From NCBI RefSeq assembly GCF_000376225.1, contig NZ_AQXL01000115.1, forward strand, positions 1 through 56,790: a DNA stretch of 56,790 nucleotides. Direction: 5' to 3'. The DNA is from Effusibacillus pohliae DSM 22757. Lineage in GTDB: Bacteria > Bacillota > Bacilli > Tumebacillales > Effusibacillaceae. The position numbers were made by a program, and so were the translations under genes. Positions 25,251 to 33,425 of this stretch are shown in pieces. Each line of letters begins with the position of its first letter. The stretch's first letter is position 1. The notes under the pieces are model-generated. The model did not search any database, was not told the origin of the DNA, and saw only the letters and a list, made by a program, of their open reading frames with translations.

Positions 25251-26111
25251 TTATCTCGTCAGAAGCGGAGTCACTTGCTCGATCACCCTTCGCAGCTGCT
25301 CAGCCGCTTCTGTGTACAACTGTTTGCCTTCCTGATTCTGCGTTCCCAGGGCGTACAGTTCCAAATCGGCCTGACATTTTTTCAGCGTGGCGCAGGTCAG
25401 TTGCAGCGTCTGCGGGGTGGGTACCTGAATTTTGTCATCGTATAAGTCCACATAAAGCTGCCCGTTTTCATCCACTTGTCCGAGAAACACGTTCTCCAGC
25501 GCGACGCCGATTTTTTCCAGCTCCGCCTTCAGCCACTGCCGGTTCAGTCCGATTGTCGCCAGCGGCTCATCCATGATCTCGCCATCGATGATCACCGTCT
25601 GCGGCTCGGTCACCGGCGCCACAGCCAACCCAAAGTGCTTGGGCGTGAGCGGTTGGTTTTTCGATTTCAGCAGCACACTAACCGACCCGTTCGGCTCCAT
25701 CGCAGCGAATTCTACGTCGGCCGCTTTGAACGCATTTTTCAAACGCAATTGCGCTATCAGGTCTTCGGCAGTCATTCGCGCCTTCTTCAGATTGTCTTCC
25801 ATGATTTTGCCGTTCTTGATTAGGACGGTGGAGTTTCCGTAGAAAATGTTGCGCAGCGTCTTGCTTTTCAAAGCCAACCAGCCGGTCAGCACCGGAAACA
25901 ATCCGTAGATCGTTAGGGCGATCAGTCCGTAGATCAGCGGGCCGTCGATGTCTGTCGCAATGACTCCTGCGATCGATCCGACGGTGATGCCAACGACATA
26001 TTCAAAAAAACTTAACTGCGAAATTTGCCGTTTCCCGACCCATCTCGTCAAAAGAAACAGATACAGGAGCGACACGATCGAACGCACGATTATATTCAGC
26101 CATTCCGGCAT
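25251..26111 (-). CDS. 2Duf: YetF-type DUF421 membrane protein fused to DUF1657
   Basis: A 286-residue protein. Residues 1-80 have three membrane helices (VRSIVSLLYLFLLTRWVGKR, YVVGITVGSIAGVIATDIDG), residues about 85-215 are the soluble DUF421/YetF domain (DGEIMDEPLATIGL), and the last 55 residues are a DUF1657 helix pair (LKKCQADLELYALGTQNQEG). The DUF421+DUF1657 fusion matches the 2Duf protein of spoVA2mob elements, linked to spore heat resistance and inner-membrane rigidity. ATG 26109-26111 follows AAGGAGGA. It lies 60 bases after the separate DUF1657 gene. Confidence 0.9.
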   Translation of the reverse strand: MPEWLNIIVRSIVSLLYLFLLTRWVGKRQISQLSFFEYVVGITVGSIAGVIATDIDGPLIYGLIALTIYGLFPVLTGWLALKSKTLRNIFYGNSTVLIKNGKIMEDNLKKARMTAEDLIAQLRLKNAFKAADVEFAAMEPNGSVSVLLKSKNQPLTPKHFGLAVAPVTEPQTVIIDGEIMDEPLATIGLNRQWLKAELEKIGVALENVFLGQVDENGQLYVDLYDDKIQVPTPQTLQLTCATLKKCQADLELYALGTQNQEGKQLYTEAAEQLRRVIEQVTPLLTR

Positions 26112-26170
26112 GACGCTTCCTCCTTGAAAAAGGGGCGGGAGAGGGCCCCCCTCCCTGCCAGCGAGTTCGG

Positions 26171-26377
26171 TTAGAATCCTTTGTATTGCGGTTCTTCCTT
26201 TTCCAATTGGTTGACACGCTGTTCGAGCGTATTGATGACCGACTGGGTGGTTTGCGCCGCTTGCGTGTACATTTGCTTCGCCTGCTTGTTTTGCGTGTTT
26301 AAAGCGAACGTTTCCAGATTCGCCTGTGCGCTCTTGAGAGAAGCCAGCGTTTGTTTGACTTGGGATGCTACGGTCAT
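26171..26377 (-). CDS. DUF1657 small spore protein
   Basis: A 68-residue helical protein, TLASLKSAQANLETFALNTQ and QMYTQAAQTTQSVINTLEQR, clearly similar to the C-terminal domain of the 2Duf protein next to it. DUF1657 genes accompany second-type spoVA operons. AGGAGGTGA lies upstream of ATG 26375-26377. It is the first gene of the five-gene unit. Confidence 0.92.
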   Translation of the reverse strand: MTVASQVKQTLASLKSAQANLETFALNTQNKQAKQMYTQAAQTTQSVINTLEQRVNQLEKEEPQYKGF

Positions 26378-26838
26378 GCCTGCTCACCTCCTCGACGACA
26401 TATAGGATCAGCCGAAAATCAGCAGTTATTCCCGCCGATTGAGGAATAATTTGGCTCCTCCCGGAACATGGAAAATGGGTCCCACACGCGGAACATGGAA
26501 TACGTTTGCGATCGGTTGAACATACTTTGTGTCGTTGACATTTGGTATAGGAGGAAAAATTGTGAACAGGAGCCCTCATATGGCCCTATCGATGCGGTAC
26601 CACGACGAATCGAAGCATCTCCCCCACTTGTTGTCAACGGTGCCTCAGGCGGACGGGGCGTGTGTGCATGTTTTCCGTATGCGTTTATTCCGACTCGCAG
26701 CCGCAAAACCTGATCGCTTCCGTACAATCGCCGCGTCAAGCGCCCCCACCTGGATTCCCTTCGCTTGTGCGATTTCACACGGACGGACGCCCGCTCATAT
26801 CCTGAAACGGGAAGCAAAACCGGAAGGGAGTGGGTTAA
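26378..26838. other. 461-base gap with no convincing gene
   Basis: It must hold the promoter of the DUF1657-2Duf-spoVA unit; I could not find a good sigma-G match. CGGAACATGGAA occurs twice (26463 and 26480). On the minus strand a 40-codon frame with three SMF repeats ends at 26419 but lacks a ribosome site. On the plus strand AGGAGG with GTG 26562 opens an 103-codon frame overlapping the next gene; its composition looks non-coding. Confidence 0.5.
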
Positions 26839-27192
26839 ATGTATTACACGTTCGATTGGCGGCAGTACTCTAGCCCGGTGCTGTATCCGACATATCCTGT
26901 CTATGGCCACCCGGCTGCCCCGACCGGCACCGTCTATCCGGGCGTCCCGGCTCCGTTCGCCTGGCCTGGAACGCCGACCGCCCAACAGGTTCTGAGTGCG
27001 GTGGAACCGGTGGTGCGGCATGGAATTTTTGAGGGGATTGAAGAAGGGCAGCCGTTCGTCCACGTCGTGCGGCAAGTGGCGGCAATCGCTTATCTGATGG
27101 GCATGGGAATGCCGTACCTGCAAGCGGTGCGCATGGTGGAATCGTGGGAGGTTGATGAAAAATTTCCGGGGTTTGAACGGGAGAACAAGTAG
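26839..27192 (+). CDS. 117-residue protein with Tyr/Pro-rich N-terminus, unknown function
   Basis: Residues 1-45 are rich in Tyr, Pro and Trp (MYYTFDWRQYSSPVLYPTYP), followed by a compact helical domain (VVRHGIFEGIEEGQPFVHVV, AAIAYLMGMGMPYLQAVRMV). No signal peptide. ATG 26839 follows GAAGGGAG. The N-terminus is like a spore coat or surface protein; nothing proves this. It is divergent from the spoVA-type operon, which fits a sporulation link. Confidence 0.75.
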   Translation: MYYTFDWRQYSSPVLYPTYPVYGHPAAPTGTVYPGVPAPFAWPGTPTAQQVLSAVEPVVRHGIFEGIEEGQPFVHVVRQVAAIAYLMGMGMPYLQAVRMVESWEVDEKFPGFERENK

Positions 27193-27255
27193 ACAGCAGA
27201 GTCAAGTCAATGGGCGGCAAGCGGCATCGCCTTGGGCTTTGTTTCCAAATGTCGG

Positions 27256-27299
27256 CAGACAAAGAACGCCTTGCCTTGAATGGTGGGCGTTCTTGTCTG
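27256..27299. terminator. Long hairpin after the 26839 gene
   Basis: CAGACAA and GAACGCC pair with GGCGTTC and TTGTCTG with one bulged base. There is no T tract, so terminator activity is uncertain. It ends five bases before the 83-bp inverted-repeat element. Confidence 0.5.
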
Positions 27300-27304
27300 A
27301 ATGT

Positions 27305-27387
27305 CGATATTCATAGCTTTCAAAGGGGATATGGTTATTCTAAATGAAATAATTTTAGTTTTCAACACATTTTCTCTATGAATATCG
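27305..27387. repeat. 83-bp AT-rich element with 12-bp terminal inverted repeats
   Basis: CGATATTCATAG (27305-27316) and its perfect complement CTATGAATATCG (27376-27387) flank 59 bases of AT-rich DNA with a small internal hairpin (CTAAA/TTTTAG). TGT lies directly outside both ends (27302-27304 and 27388-27390), which looks like a 3-bp target duplication. Size and form fit a miniature inverted-repeat element; a structured RNA is the alternative. Confidence 0.55.
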
Positions 27388-27537
27388 TGTATGAAATTGT
27401 TTTCACATCGTCCACGCCTGTCAAATACTCTCATGAAATTCCGTTCCCACGCTAACTTTTCCTCATTTTTACGCATGGTTGAATGAATGTAATATTGACC
27501 GGACAGTCACTGGGCGGCCAAGGATTGCAAAACACAC

Positions 27538-27567
27538 TTGACAACTCGGATTACTCAGAAATATACT
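27538..27567 (+). promoter_or_regulatory. Promoter of the rrf2-yezD-cys operon
   Basis: TTGACA (27538-27543), 18 bases, TATACT (27562-27567). The spacer and -10 (CGGATTACTCAGAAATATAC) could hold an Rrf2-family site, giving autoregulation, but I have no second site that clearly matches. Confidence 0.85.
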
Positions 27568-27646
27568 AAATTCAACCGATAGCCGATCTTTCGTTGTCTG
27601 AATGTTGACTAAGTCACTCGAGATTCTCATGTTTGGAGGTGGCCGC

Positions 27647-28090
27647 TTGAAACTGTCAAGCAAAGGGGAGTACGCACTGCGGGCTCTGCTCGTGCTCGGG
27701 CAAAATCGCAACGGCGTGCTGCCGATCGCCGATATTGCAGCGGCTACACAAGTTCCTGTGAATTATTTGGAGCAAATTTTGCTGCAATTGAAACACCTCG
27801 GGTTCGTCAGGAGCAAACGAGGCATTCACGGCGGCTACTCGCTGCGCCTGCCGCCGGAGGCGATCGCGATCGGCGAAGTCATCCGGCAGTTGGAAGGGCC
27901 GTTGGCGCCCATGGGATGCGTCAGTGTGACAGCCTACGATCCCTGTCAACTGGAGCAGGGGTGTTTGCTCAAACCGTTGTGGGCACTGATTCGCGATACG
28001 GTAGCGAACGTGCTGGACCGCACGACACTCTACGATTTGCTGGAAGGAAAAATCCAATCTGTTGCCGGCAGAGGTGAGATTCATGTCTGA
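27647..28090 (+). CDS. Rrf2-family regulator, likely of sulfur metabolism
   Basis: A 147-residue protein with an N-terminal winged HTH (SSKGEYALRALLVLGQNRNG, NYLEQILLQLKHLGFVRSKR). Three Cys, at residues 91, 100 and 106, could hold an Fe-S cluster as in IscR/NsrR, though spacing differs. Rrf2 proteins include CymR, the cysteine-metabolism repressor of Bacillus, which lacks a cluster. Heading an operon of yezD and sulfate transporter genes makes a sulfur role likely. TTG 27647 follows GGAGGTGG; the upstream ATG-like frame is unsupported. It overlaps yezD by eight bases. Confidence 0.9.
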   Translation: MKLSSKGEYALRALLVLGQNRNGVLPIADIAAATQVPVNYLEQILLQLKHLGFVRSKRGIHGGYSLRLPPEAIAIGEVIRQLEGPLAPMGCVSVTAYDPCQLEQGCLLKPLWALIRDTVANVLDRTTLYDLLEGKIQSVAGRGEIHV

Positions 28091-28289
28091 AAAAACGATT
28101 CAGGAGCTGCGCGATTCCCGCCTGGAGACGATTCTCAACGCCCTGGAGGGACTGGAATACGGTACGTTGCAGATTATCGTTCACGACTCCCAGATCACCC
28201 AGATCGAGCGAACGGAGAAAAAGCGGTTTCCGTTGCAACGCGTGCAACGATCCGAACAAGCCGGTTTTTCGGGACATAATAATAAGTAA
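28083..28289 (+). CDS. yezD: YezD-like DUF2292 small protein
   Basis: A 68-residue protein: an N-terminal helix (IQELRDSRLETILNALEGLE) then the DUF2292 strand pair YGTLQIIVHDSQITQIERTE. Members usually sit next to sulfate or sulfonate uptake genes, as here; the biochemical role is unknown. ATG 28083 follows GAGGTGA and overlaps the rrf2 end, so translation is coupled. A leader-like hairpin separates it from sbp. Confidence 0.88.
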   Translation: MSEKTIQELRDSRLETILNALEGLEYGTLQIIVHDSQITQIERTEKKRFPLQRVQRSEQAGFSGHNNK

Positions 28290-28350
28290 AAATAATAAGA
28301 ACAATAAGCATCTCTTATACACGCATATAGCGGTTCCGATCGGACGACCG

Positions 28351-28405
28351 AAGGACCCCTTGACTTGCTGCCATTGGCGCAAGCATGGGGTCTTTCTGTT
28401 TTTAT
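28351..28405 (+). terminator. Terminator or attenuator between yezD and sbp
   Basis: GGACCCC pairs with GGGGTCT and CTTGC with GCAAG in one hairpin, followed by TCTGTTTTTA. It lies 32 bases before the sbp ATG, so it will reduce or condition transcription of the transporter genes. Confidence 0.7.
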
Positions 28406-28436
28406 AGAACACCATCTTGGAAAGGAGATACGATTC

Positions 28437-29495
28437 ATGAACTTCAAATTGCGTCTCAACCAATGGGGAGGATGGTTGCTTGCGGGAGGGCTTGCGCTCA
28501 GCCTCGCAGGCTGCGGCCACCAGGACGCTCCCGCCGGGACGACCGCTGCTTCCACACCGTCCGGAACGGTCAGCCTGCTGAACGTTTCCTACGATCCGAC
28601 GCGGGAACTCTACGAAGACTACAACAAAGCGTTCGCCGACTACTGGAAACAGAAAACCGGCCAAGCGGTGACCATCAAACAGTCGCACGGCGGCTCGGGC
28701 AAACAGGCACGGTCGGTGATCGACGGACTGGAAGCGGATGTGGTCACACTCGCTCTCGGCTATGATATCGACGCCATTCAACAGGCCGGACTGATTCAAT
28801 CCAACTGGCAGAGCCGCTTGCCGAACCGCAGCACTCCCTTCACATCGACGATCGTATTTTTGGTCCGGAAAGGCAATCCGAAGGGAATCAAGGATTGGGA
28901 CGATCTGATCAAACCGGGCGTTTCGGTGATCACCCCGAACCCCAAGACATCAGGCGGCGCCCGCTGGAACTATCTGGCCGCCTGGGGATACGCCCTCCGC
29001 AAAAACAATGGGGATGAAGCGGCCGCCAAACAGTTCGTCAGCCGGTTGTTCAAAAATGTCCCGGTGCTCGATTCGGGAGCCCGCGGCGCTACCACCACGT
29101 TTGTCGAACGGGGCATCGGCGATGTGCTGATCGCCTGGGAAAACGAAGCACTGCTGGCGGTCAAGGAACTGGGACAAGACAAATTTGAAATTGTCGTGCC
29201 TTCGGTCAGCATCCTCGCCGAACCGCCGGTGAGCGTGGTCGACAAGGTGGTCGATAAGCGCGGCACGCGGGCGGTAGCGGAAGCATACCTGCAGTACCTG
29301 TACTCGGAACAGGGCCAGGAAATCGCGGCGAAACATTACTATCGCCCGCAGTTGAAATCGGTCGCAGACAAGTACGCCGCCCAATTCCCCAAGCTGGAGC
29401 TGTTTACGATCGATCAGTTGTTTGGCGGTTGGGACAAAGCGCATCGGACCCATTTTGCCGATGGCGGCGTGTTTGATCAAATCTACAAACCCTAG
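28437..29495 (+). CDS. sbp: Sulfate-binding lipoprotein of the sulfate ABC transporter
   Basis: A 352-residue exported lipoprotein. Signal peptide with lipobox SLAGC (Cys26). The family segments [39 protein letters not shown] and [20 protein letters not shown], which contact sulfate in Sbp/CysP, are all present. It binds sulfate (or thiosulfate) outside the membrane for CysTWA. ATG 28437-28439 follows AAAGGAG. cysT follows 11 bases later. Confidence 0.97.
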   Translation: MNFKLRLNQWGGWLLAGGLALSLAGCGHQDAPAGTTAASTPSGTVSLLNVSYDPTRELYEDYNKAFADYWKQKTGQAVTIKQSHGGSGKQARSVIDGLEADVVTLALGYDIDAIQQAGLIQSNWQSRLPNRSTPFTSTIVFLVRKGNPKGIKDWDDLIKPGVSVITPNPKTSGGARWNYLAAWGYALRKNNGDEAAAKQFVSRLFKNVPVLDSGARGATTTFVERGIGDVLIAWENEALLAVKELGQDKFEIVVPSVSILAEPPVSVVDKVVDKRGTRAVAEAYLQYLYSEQGQEIAAKHYYRPQLKSVADKYAAQFPKLELFTIDQLFGGWDKAHRTHFADGGVFDQIYKP

Positions 29496-29506
29496 GAGTG
29501 GCCGTC

Positions 29507-30361
29507 ATGCAAAAAGCGCTGAAACCACACAGCATCCTGCCGGGGTTCGGGTTGTCGCTCGGGTTCACCCTCGCCTATCTCGGCCTGGTCGTGCTGATTC
29601 CGCTCGCCACCCTGTTGCTCAAGACGTCCACCCTAAGCTGGGATCGGTTCTGGTCGCTGGTCACGGCCGAGCGCGTGCTGCTCGCCTGCCGGCTCAGCTT
29701 CGGCGCCGCGTTGGTCGCAGCGCTGATCAATCTGGTATTCGGCGTTTTAATCGCTTGGGTGTTGGCCCGCTACACGTTTCCCGGCAAACGGCTGATCGAC
29801 GGACTGGTCGATTTGCCGTTCGCCTTGCCCACCGCCGTTGCGGGTATCGCCCTGACCACCCTGTACGCTCCCTCCGGCTGGATCGGGCGCTACCTGCAAC
29901 TGCTCGGGATCAAAGCGTCCTTCACACCGCTTGGGATCGTGATCGCCCTGACCTTCATCGGCCTGCCGTTTGTCGTGCGAACCGTGCAGCCGGTGCTGCA
30001 GGACCTTGACCGCCAGTTGGAAGAAGCGGCCGCCACGTTGGGAGCCAACCAGCTGCAAACGTTCCGGCGTGTGATTCTGCCGCAGCTGGTCCCGGCCATC
30101 CTGACCGGATTCGCGCTGGCGTTTGCGAGGGGGGTCGGCGAGTACGGATCGGTTGTCTTTATCTCCGGCAACATGCCGATGAAGACGGAAATCGCCCCGC
30201 TGTTGATCATGGCGAAATTGGAGCAGTTTGACTACACGGGAGCAACGGCGATCGCGCTGGTGATGCTCGTCGCATCTTTTGCCATTCTGCTGTCGATCAA
30301 TCTGTTGCAATGGTACAGCCACAAGCGTTATTCCGGAGCGGGAGGAGGGATTTGCCTTTGA
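29507..30361 (+). CDS. cysT: Sulfate ABC transporter permease CysT
   Basis: A 284-residue inner-membrane permease with six helices and the BPD_transp_1 EAA loop ([20 protein letters not shown]). It pairs with CysW to form the sulfate channel. The family start [20 protein letters not shown] is clear. ATG 29507-29509 has TAGGAG upstream; an in-frame GTG nine bases earlier is possible. Its TGA overlaps the cysW ATG. Confidence 0.97.
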   Translation: MQKALKPHSILPGFGLSLGFTLAYLGLVVLIPLATLLLKTSTLSWDRFWSLVTAERVLLACRLSFGAALVAALINLVFGVLIAWVLARYTFPGKRLIDGLVDLPFALPTAVAGIALTTLYAPSGWIGRYLQLLGIKASFTPLGIVIALTFIGLPFVVRTVQPVLQDLDRQLEEAAATLGANQLQTFRRVILPQLVPAILTGFALAFARGVGEYGSVVFISGNMPMKTEIAPLLIMAKLEQFDYTGATAIALVMLVASFAILLSINLLQWYSHKRYSGAGGGICL

Positions 30362-31179
30362 TGAATCGGCTCATGCGGGGAGTTTTGATCGCCATCGTGC
30401 TGGCGTTTCTGGGACTGTTTCTGGTCGTGCCGCTCGTCTCGATTTTTGCCGAGGCTATGAAAAGAGGAGCGGACGCCTATTTCGCCGCCATCACACAACC
30501 GGAAGCATTGGCCGCCATCCGCTTGACGCTGCTGACGGCAGCGATCACAGTCCCTTTGAATCTGCTGTTTGGCATCGCCGCCGCCTGGCTGATCGCGAAA
30601 TTTGATTTTGTCGGAAAAAATGTGCTACTCGCACTGATCGACCTGCCGTTTGCCGTGTCGCCCGTCATCTCCGGTATGATTTTCGTGCTGCTGTTCGGCG
30701 GGCAGGGACTGTTCGGCCCCTGGCTCGCCGCCCACGGCATCCGGATTGTGTTTGCGGTACCGGGAATCGTCCTTGCCACGCTGTTTGTCACGTTTCCGTT
30801 CGTCGCCCGCGAACTTATCCCGATCATGCAGGCACAGGGAAAAGACGAGGAAGAAGCCGCTCTGTCGCTCGGGGCAAACGGTTGGAAAACCTTCTTTCGC
30901 GTCACTCTTCCCAACGTAAAATGGGGCCTGCTCTACGGAGTGATTCTGTGCAACGCCCGGGCGATGGGGGAATTTGGAGCCGTCTCGGTCGTCTCCGGTC
31001 ATATTCGCGGCTTGACGAACACGCTGCCTTTGCATATCGAGATTCTGTACAACGAGTACAAGTTTACGGCCGCTTTCGCCGCCGCCTCCCTGCTGACATT
31101 GCTGGCATTGCTGACGCTGGTCGCGCAAAGCGTTGTGGAGTGGAAAGGCAAACAACAATTGAACCGTTCGCATGGTTAA
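30361..31179 (+). CDS. cysW: Sulfate ABC transporter permease CysW
   Basis: A 272-residue permease with six helices and the EAA motif EEAALSLGANGWKTFFRVTL. The IEILYNEYKFTAAFAAASLL C-terminal segment is typical of CysW. ATG 30361 overlaps the cysT stop by one base (TGATG), so translation is coupled, with GGAGGAGGG about 20 bases upstream. It partners with CysT and CysA. Confidence 0.97.
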   Translation: MNRLMRGVLIAIVLAFLGLFLVVPLVSIFAEAMKRGADAYFAAITQPEALAAIRLTLLTAAITVPLNLLFGIAAAWLIAKFDFVGKNVLLALIDLPFAVSPVISGMIFVLLFGGQGLFGPWLAAHGIRIVFAVPGIVLATLFVTFPFVARELIPIMQAQGKDEEEAALSLGANGWKTFFRVTLPNVKWGLLYGVILCNARAMGEFGAVSVVSGHIRGLTNTLPLHIEILYNEYKFTAAFAAASLLTLLALLTLVAQSVVEWKGKQQLNRSHG

Positions 31180-31200
31180 TGGAAAAGGGGAGAATCGAAG

Positions 31201-32253
31201 ATGAGCATTCAGGTTGTGAAAGTCAGTAAAACCTACGGGACATTCGCCGCCCTGCAAGAGATCGACCTGGAAATTCCCAGCGGACAGTTATGCGCCCTGC
31301 TGGGGCCGTCCGGGTCGGGCAAAACAACTTTGTTGCGGCTGCTTGCGGGGTTGGAAAAGGTTGAACAGGGGCAAATCTATTTTGACGCGGAAGATGTGAC
31401 CGGACGAAGCGTCCGGGAGCGGAAGGTCGGGTTTGTATTCCAGCATTACGCCTTGTTTCGGCACATGACCGTTTTTCAAAACGTCGCGTTCGGACTGCAG
31501 GTCCTGCCGCGCAAGCAACGGCCATCAAAAGCTGAGATTCACGAGAAAGTGGATCAACTGCTGCAGCTTGTCCAGTTAAAAGGGCTGGAGAACCGATATC
31601 CCGCCCAACTGTCCGGCGGACAGCGGCAACGGGTGGCCCTGGCGCGGGCGCTGGCCATCGAACCGAAAGTGCTGATGCTCGACGAACCGTTCGGTGCCTT
31701 GGACGCCAAGGTGCGCCAGGATCTGCGCCAGTGGCTGAGGCAGTTGCATGACCAGCTTCATATCACCAGCCTATTTGTCACCCACGATCAGGAAGAAGCG
31801 CTGGAAATCGCCGATCGCGTGGTGATCTTGAACAATGGACGAATCGAACAGGTCGGCACCCCGGAGGAAGTGTATCACCACCCGGTCAATCCGTTTGTTT
31901 TACACTTTCTCGGCAGAGTCAACCGGGTGCAGCCGAATCCGCACGACCCATCAATTGTCGGCTATACAAGACCACACGAGTTCGATGTATCGCGCCATGC
32001 GTCAAGTCCGGTCAGTATCAAAGCGGTGATCCGGCGCGTCCGCCATTTCGGCGCGGTCATCCGGTTGGATGTGGCAAGATGCGACACAGGCGATGCAATG
32101 CAAGTGGAAATCGGTTGCGATCGTTATGCCGAACTGGCGTTAAAAACGGGGGAGACAATTTTTCTGACTCCTCGCGTCGCCAGGTTTTTTGCGGGAGCGG
32201 ACGGGGGATCGATCACCCATTCCAGTCAGTCCCCGATTGCGACAGTGATTTAA
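31201..32253 (+). CDS. cysA: Sulfate ABC transporter ATP-binding protein CysA
   Basis: A 350-residue ATPase: Walker [11 protein letters not shown]-loop VFQHYALF, signature [15 protein letters not shown], Walker [13 protein letters not shown] and switch THDQEEA. A C-terminal regulatory domain (about residues 240-340, TOBE type, PHEFDVSR) is present. It powers sulfate import through CysTW. AAGGGGAG precedes ATG 31201. It is the last gene of the operon. Confidence 0.97.
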   Translation: MSIQVVKVSKTYGTFAALQEIDLEIPSGQLCALLGPSGSGKTTLLRLLAGLEKVEQGQIYFDAEDVTGRSVRERKVGFVFQHYALFRHMTVFQNVAFGLQVLPRKQRPSKAEIHEKVDQLLQLVQLKGLENRYPAQLSGGQRQRVALARALAIEPKVLMLDEPFGALDAKVRQDLRQWLRQLHDQLHITSLFVTHDQEEALEIADRVVILNNGRIEQVGTPEEVYHHPVNPFVLHFLGRVNRVQPNPHDPSIVGYTRPHEFDVSRHASSPVSIKAVIRRVRHFGAVIRLDVARCDTGDAMQVEIGCDRYAELALKTGETIFLTPRVARFFAGADGGSITHSSQSPIATVI

Positions 32254-32355
32254 GAGCAGAGAGATCGCTTCTTGTCCTCGTCTTCCAGGCGATTCAGCAT
32301 CTTGACCAATGCCAGAGGCGAAGCAAAAAAAGCCGGGTTCCGTTTGGAAACCGTT

Positions 32356-32544
32356 TTAACGCGAACGCCGTTGAAAACGAATTTTCCAAACGCCCGACTC
32401 CTTCTCTGTCCGCACTTCATATCCCAACTGGCGAAGGGTGCCAACGATTTCTTCCGCCGTCTTTTCATCCCGGCAGGTCGTCCCGTACCAGCCCAATTTT
32501 TCATACGCATTCGTGACAATCGTTTGTACACGTCGTAAAAGCAC
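32356..32544 (-). CDS. 62-residue protein of unknown function
   Basis: GTG 32542-32544, 7 bases after AGGAGG, gives VLLRRVQTIVTNAYEKLGWY, then an acidic helix and two strands (LGYEVRTEKESGVWKIRFQ). An overlapping frame (32250-32546) with its own GTG is also open but has shadow-like composition. No family recognised. It is convergent with cysA. Confidence 0.65.
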   Translation of the reverse strand: MLLRRVQTIVTNAYEKLGWYGTTCRDEKTAEEIVGTLRQLGYEVRTEKESGVWKIRFQRRSR

Positions 32545-32731
32545 ACCGATTCCTCCTCTCGTACCTCTGCTGCTATTCAGTATAGCCGGTTGCGACAAAC
32601 AAATGGTGAAGGCGGTGTGAACGATTGATGAATTTTGGGTGAAAGATCCGCGTTTGTCTTAGACGAGTGTACGTGGCGGTCGTCTGCCATGCCGCATTAA
32701 CTAGAGTAGACTAAATCAAGGAGGGAGCTAC

Positions 32732-32854
32732 ATGTACGGTATCTTCGGTGCGTACACTCGTTGGGCTGTGGTGTTTCTGATCATCTTCGTCCTGTTCTTC
32801 CTGCTCGTTCCCGCTTATCCGGGCCCGGCAGCAGCACCCGTTGTAGATCCTTGA
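32732..32854 (+). CDS. 40-residue membrane microprotein, copy 1 of a tandem pair
   Basis: ATG 32732 follows AAGGAGGGAG. The sequence MYGIFGAYTRWAVVFLIIFV continues as one hydrophobic helix and ends in a Pro/Ala tail. Residues 4-29 are nearly identical to the next gene. The pattern (short polar start, single Ile/Val/Leu-rich helix) is like the YjcZ-type sporulation peptides of Bacillus, but that assignment is by resemblance only. Confidence 0.75.
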   Translation: MYGIFGAYTRWAVVFLIIFVLFFLLVPAYPGPAAAPVVDP

Positions 32855-32891
32855 TCGGTTGAACGGCAAAAACCATAAAGGGGGGACGCTC

Positions 32892-33008
32892 GTGTACGTT
32901 TTCGGAGCTTACACACGTTGGGCTGTCGTGTTCCTCATCATCTTCGTGCTGTTCTTCTTGCTCGTTCCCGCATACACCACCGTCTGCAAAACTGTACCCG
33001 TCTATTGA
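32892..33008 (+). CDS. 38-residue membrane microprotein, copy 2 of a tandem pair
   Basis: GTG 32892 follows AGGGGGGA. The sequence VYVFGAYTRWAVVFLIIFVL is a duplicate of the gene 38 bases upstream; only the C-terminal tail differs and here contains a Cys. A strong terminator follows. The duplication with third-position changes between copies indicates selection on the helix. Confidence 0.75.
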   Translation: MYVFGAYTRWAVVFLIIFVLFFLLVPAYTTVCKTVPVY

Positions 33009-33013
33009 TTAAT

Positions 33014-33045
33014 GAAAATAGCCCGGATGCGTCCGGGCTATTTTC
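33014..33045 (+). terminator. Terminator after the microprotein pair
   Basis: A 14-bp perfect stem (GAAAATAGCCCGGA and complement) with a 4-base loop; the T-rich descending arm ends TATTTTC. Confidence 0.92.
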
Positions 33046-33056
33046 ATTTCATTCGC

Positions 33057-33245
33057 TCAGTTGATTTGCACTTTCTGGGCGGTTTTTTCAGTTTCTTTCC
33101 AGTGGAACCCCTTCCCGTAATAGAACGCAATCAAGATTGACCAGATCGGCCCGACGATCAGGGCGATCCGGGTGTCGGGGAAGTAGGCCATCAAGCCGAC
33201 CACCGCAATCAGGAACGCGAGCGACAAATAAGCGCTGTACAGCGC
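33057..33245 (-). pseudogene. C-terminal remnant of an amino acid permease
   Basis: Sixty-two codons read LYSAYLSLAFLIAVVGLMAY and then FPDTRIALIVGPIWSILIAF, the last two helices of GabP/AnsP-type APC permeases, ending at TGA 33057. An in-frame stop lies directly upstream (33246-33248), and no start or upstream helices are present. The remainder of the gene has been lost. Confidence 0.75.
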
Positions 33246-33425
33246 TCAGATCCAGTGGGGCACATCGGAACCAGTACTGCATGTAAATCCGGACGGCGAT
33301 GATTTTCGCCCTGCAAGCCGATCAACCGTCTTTGATCGGAAACGCTTTCAAGATATAATGAAAGAAAACGTCCATTCTGGGCAAAATGCGCACGATTTTG
33401 CATTCCACGTTAAGGAGCAACCCCC

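Noticed and set aside
26378-26440. Possible sigma-G promoter before the DUF1657 gene
   Set aside because: GGAATAA and TCCTATA have acceptable spacing but the -10 match is too weak to list.
26419-26541. 40-codon minus frame with three SMF repeats
   Set aside because: No ribosome site before its ATG, and the repeat follows from a short DNA duplication (CGGAACATGGAA).
26594-26603. GGTACCGC motif resembling a T-box on the minus strand
   Set aside because: No terminator, Stem I or downstream aminoacyl-tRNA or amino acid gene in the right place; only the central eight bases match.
32250-32546. 98-codon frame overlapping the 62-residue gene on the same strand
   Set aside because: It has a possible GTG start, but its basic, low-structure composition and its run into the cysA 3' end favour the other frame.
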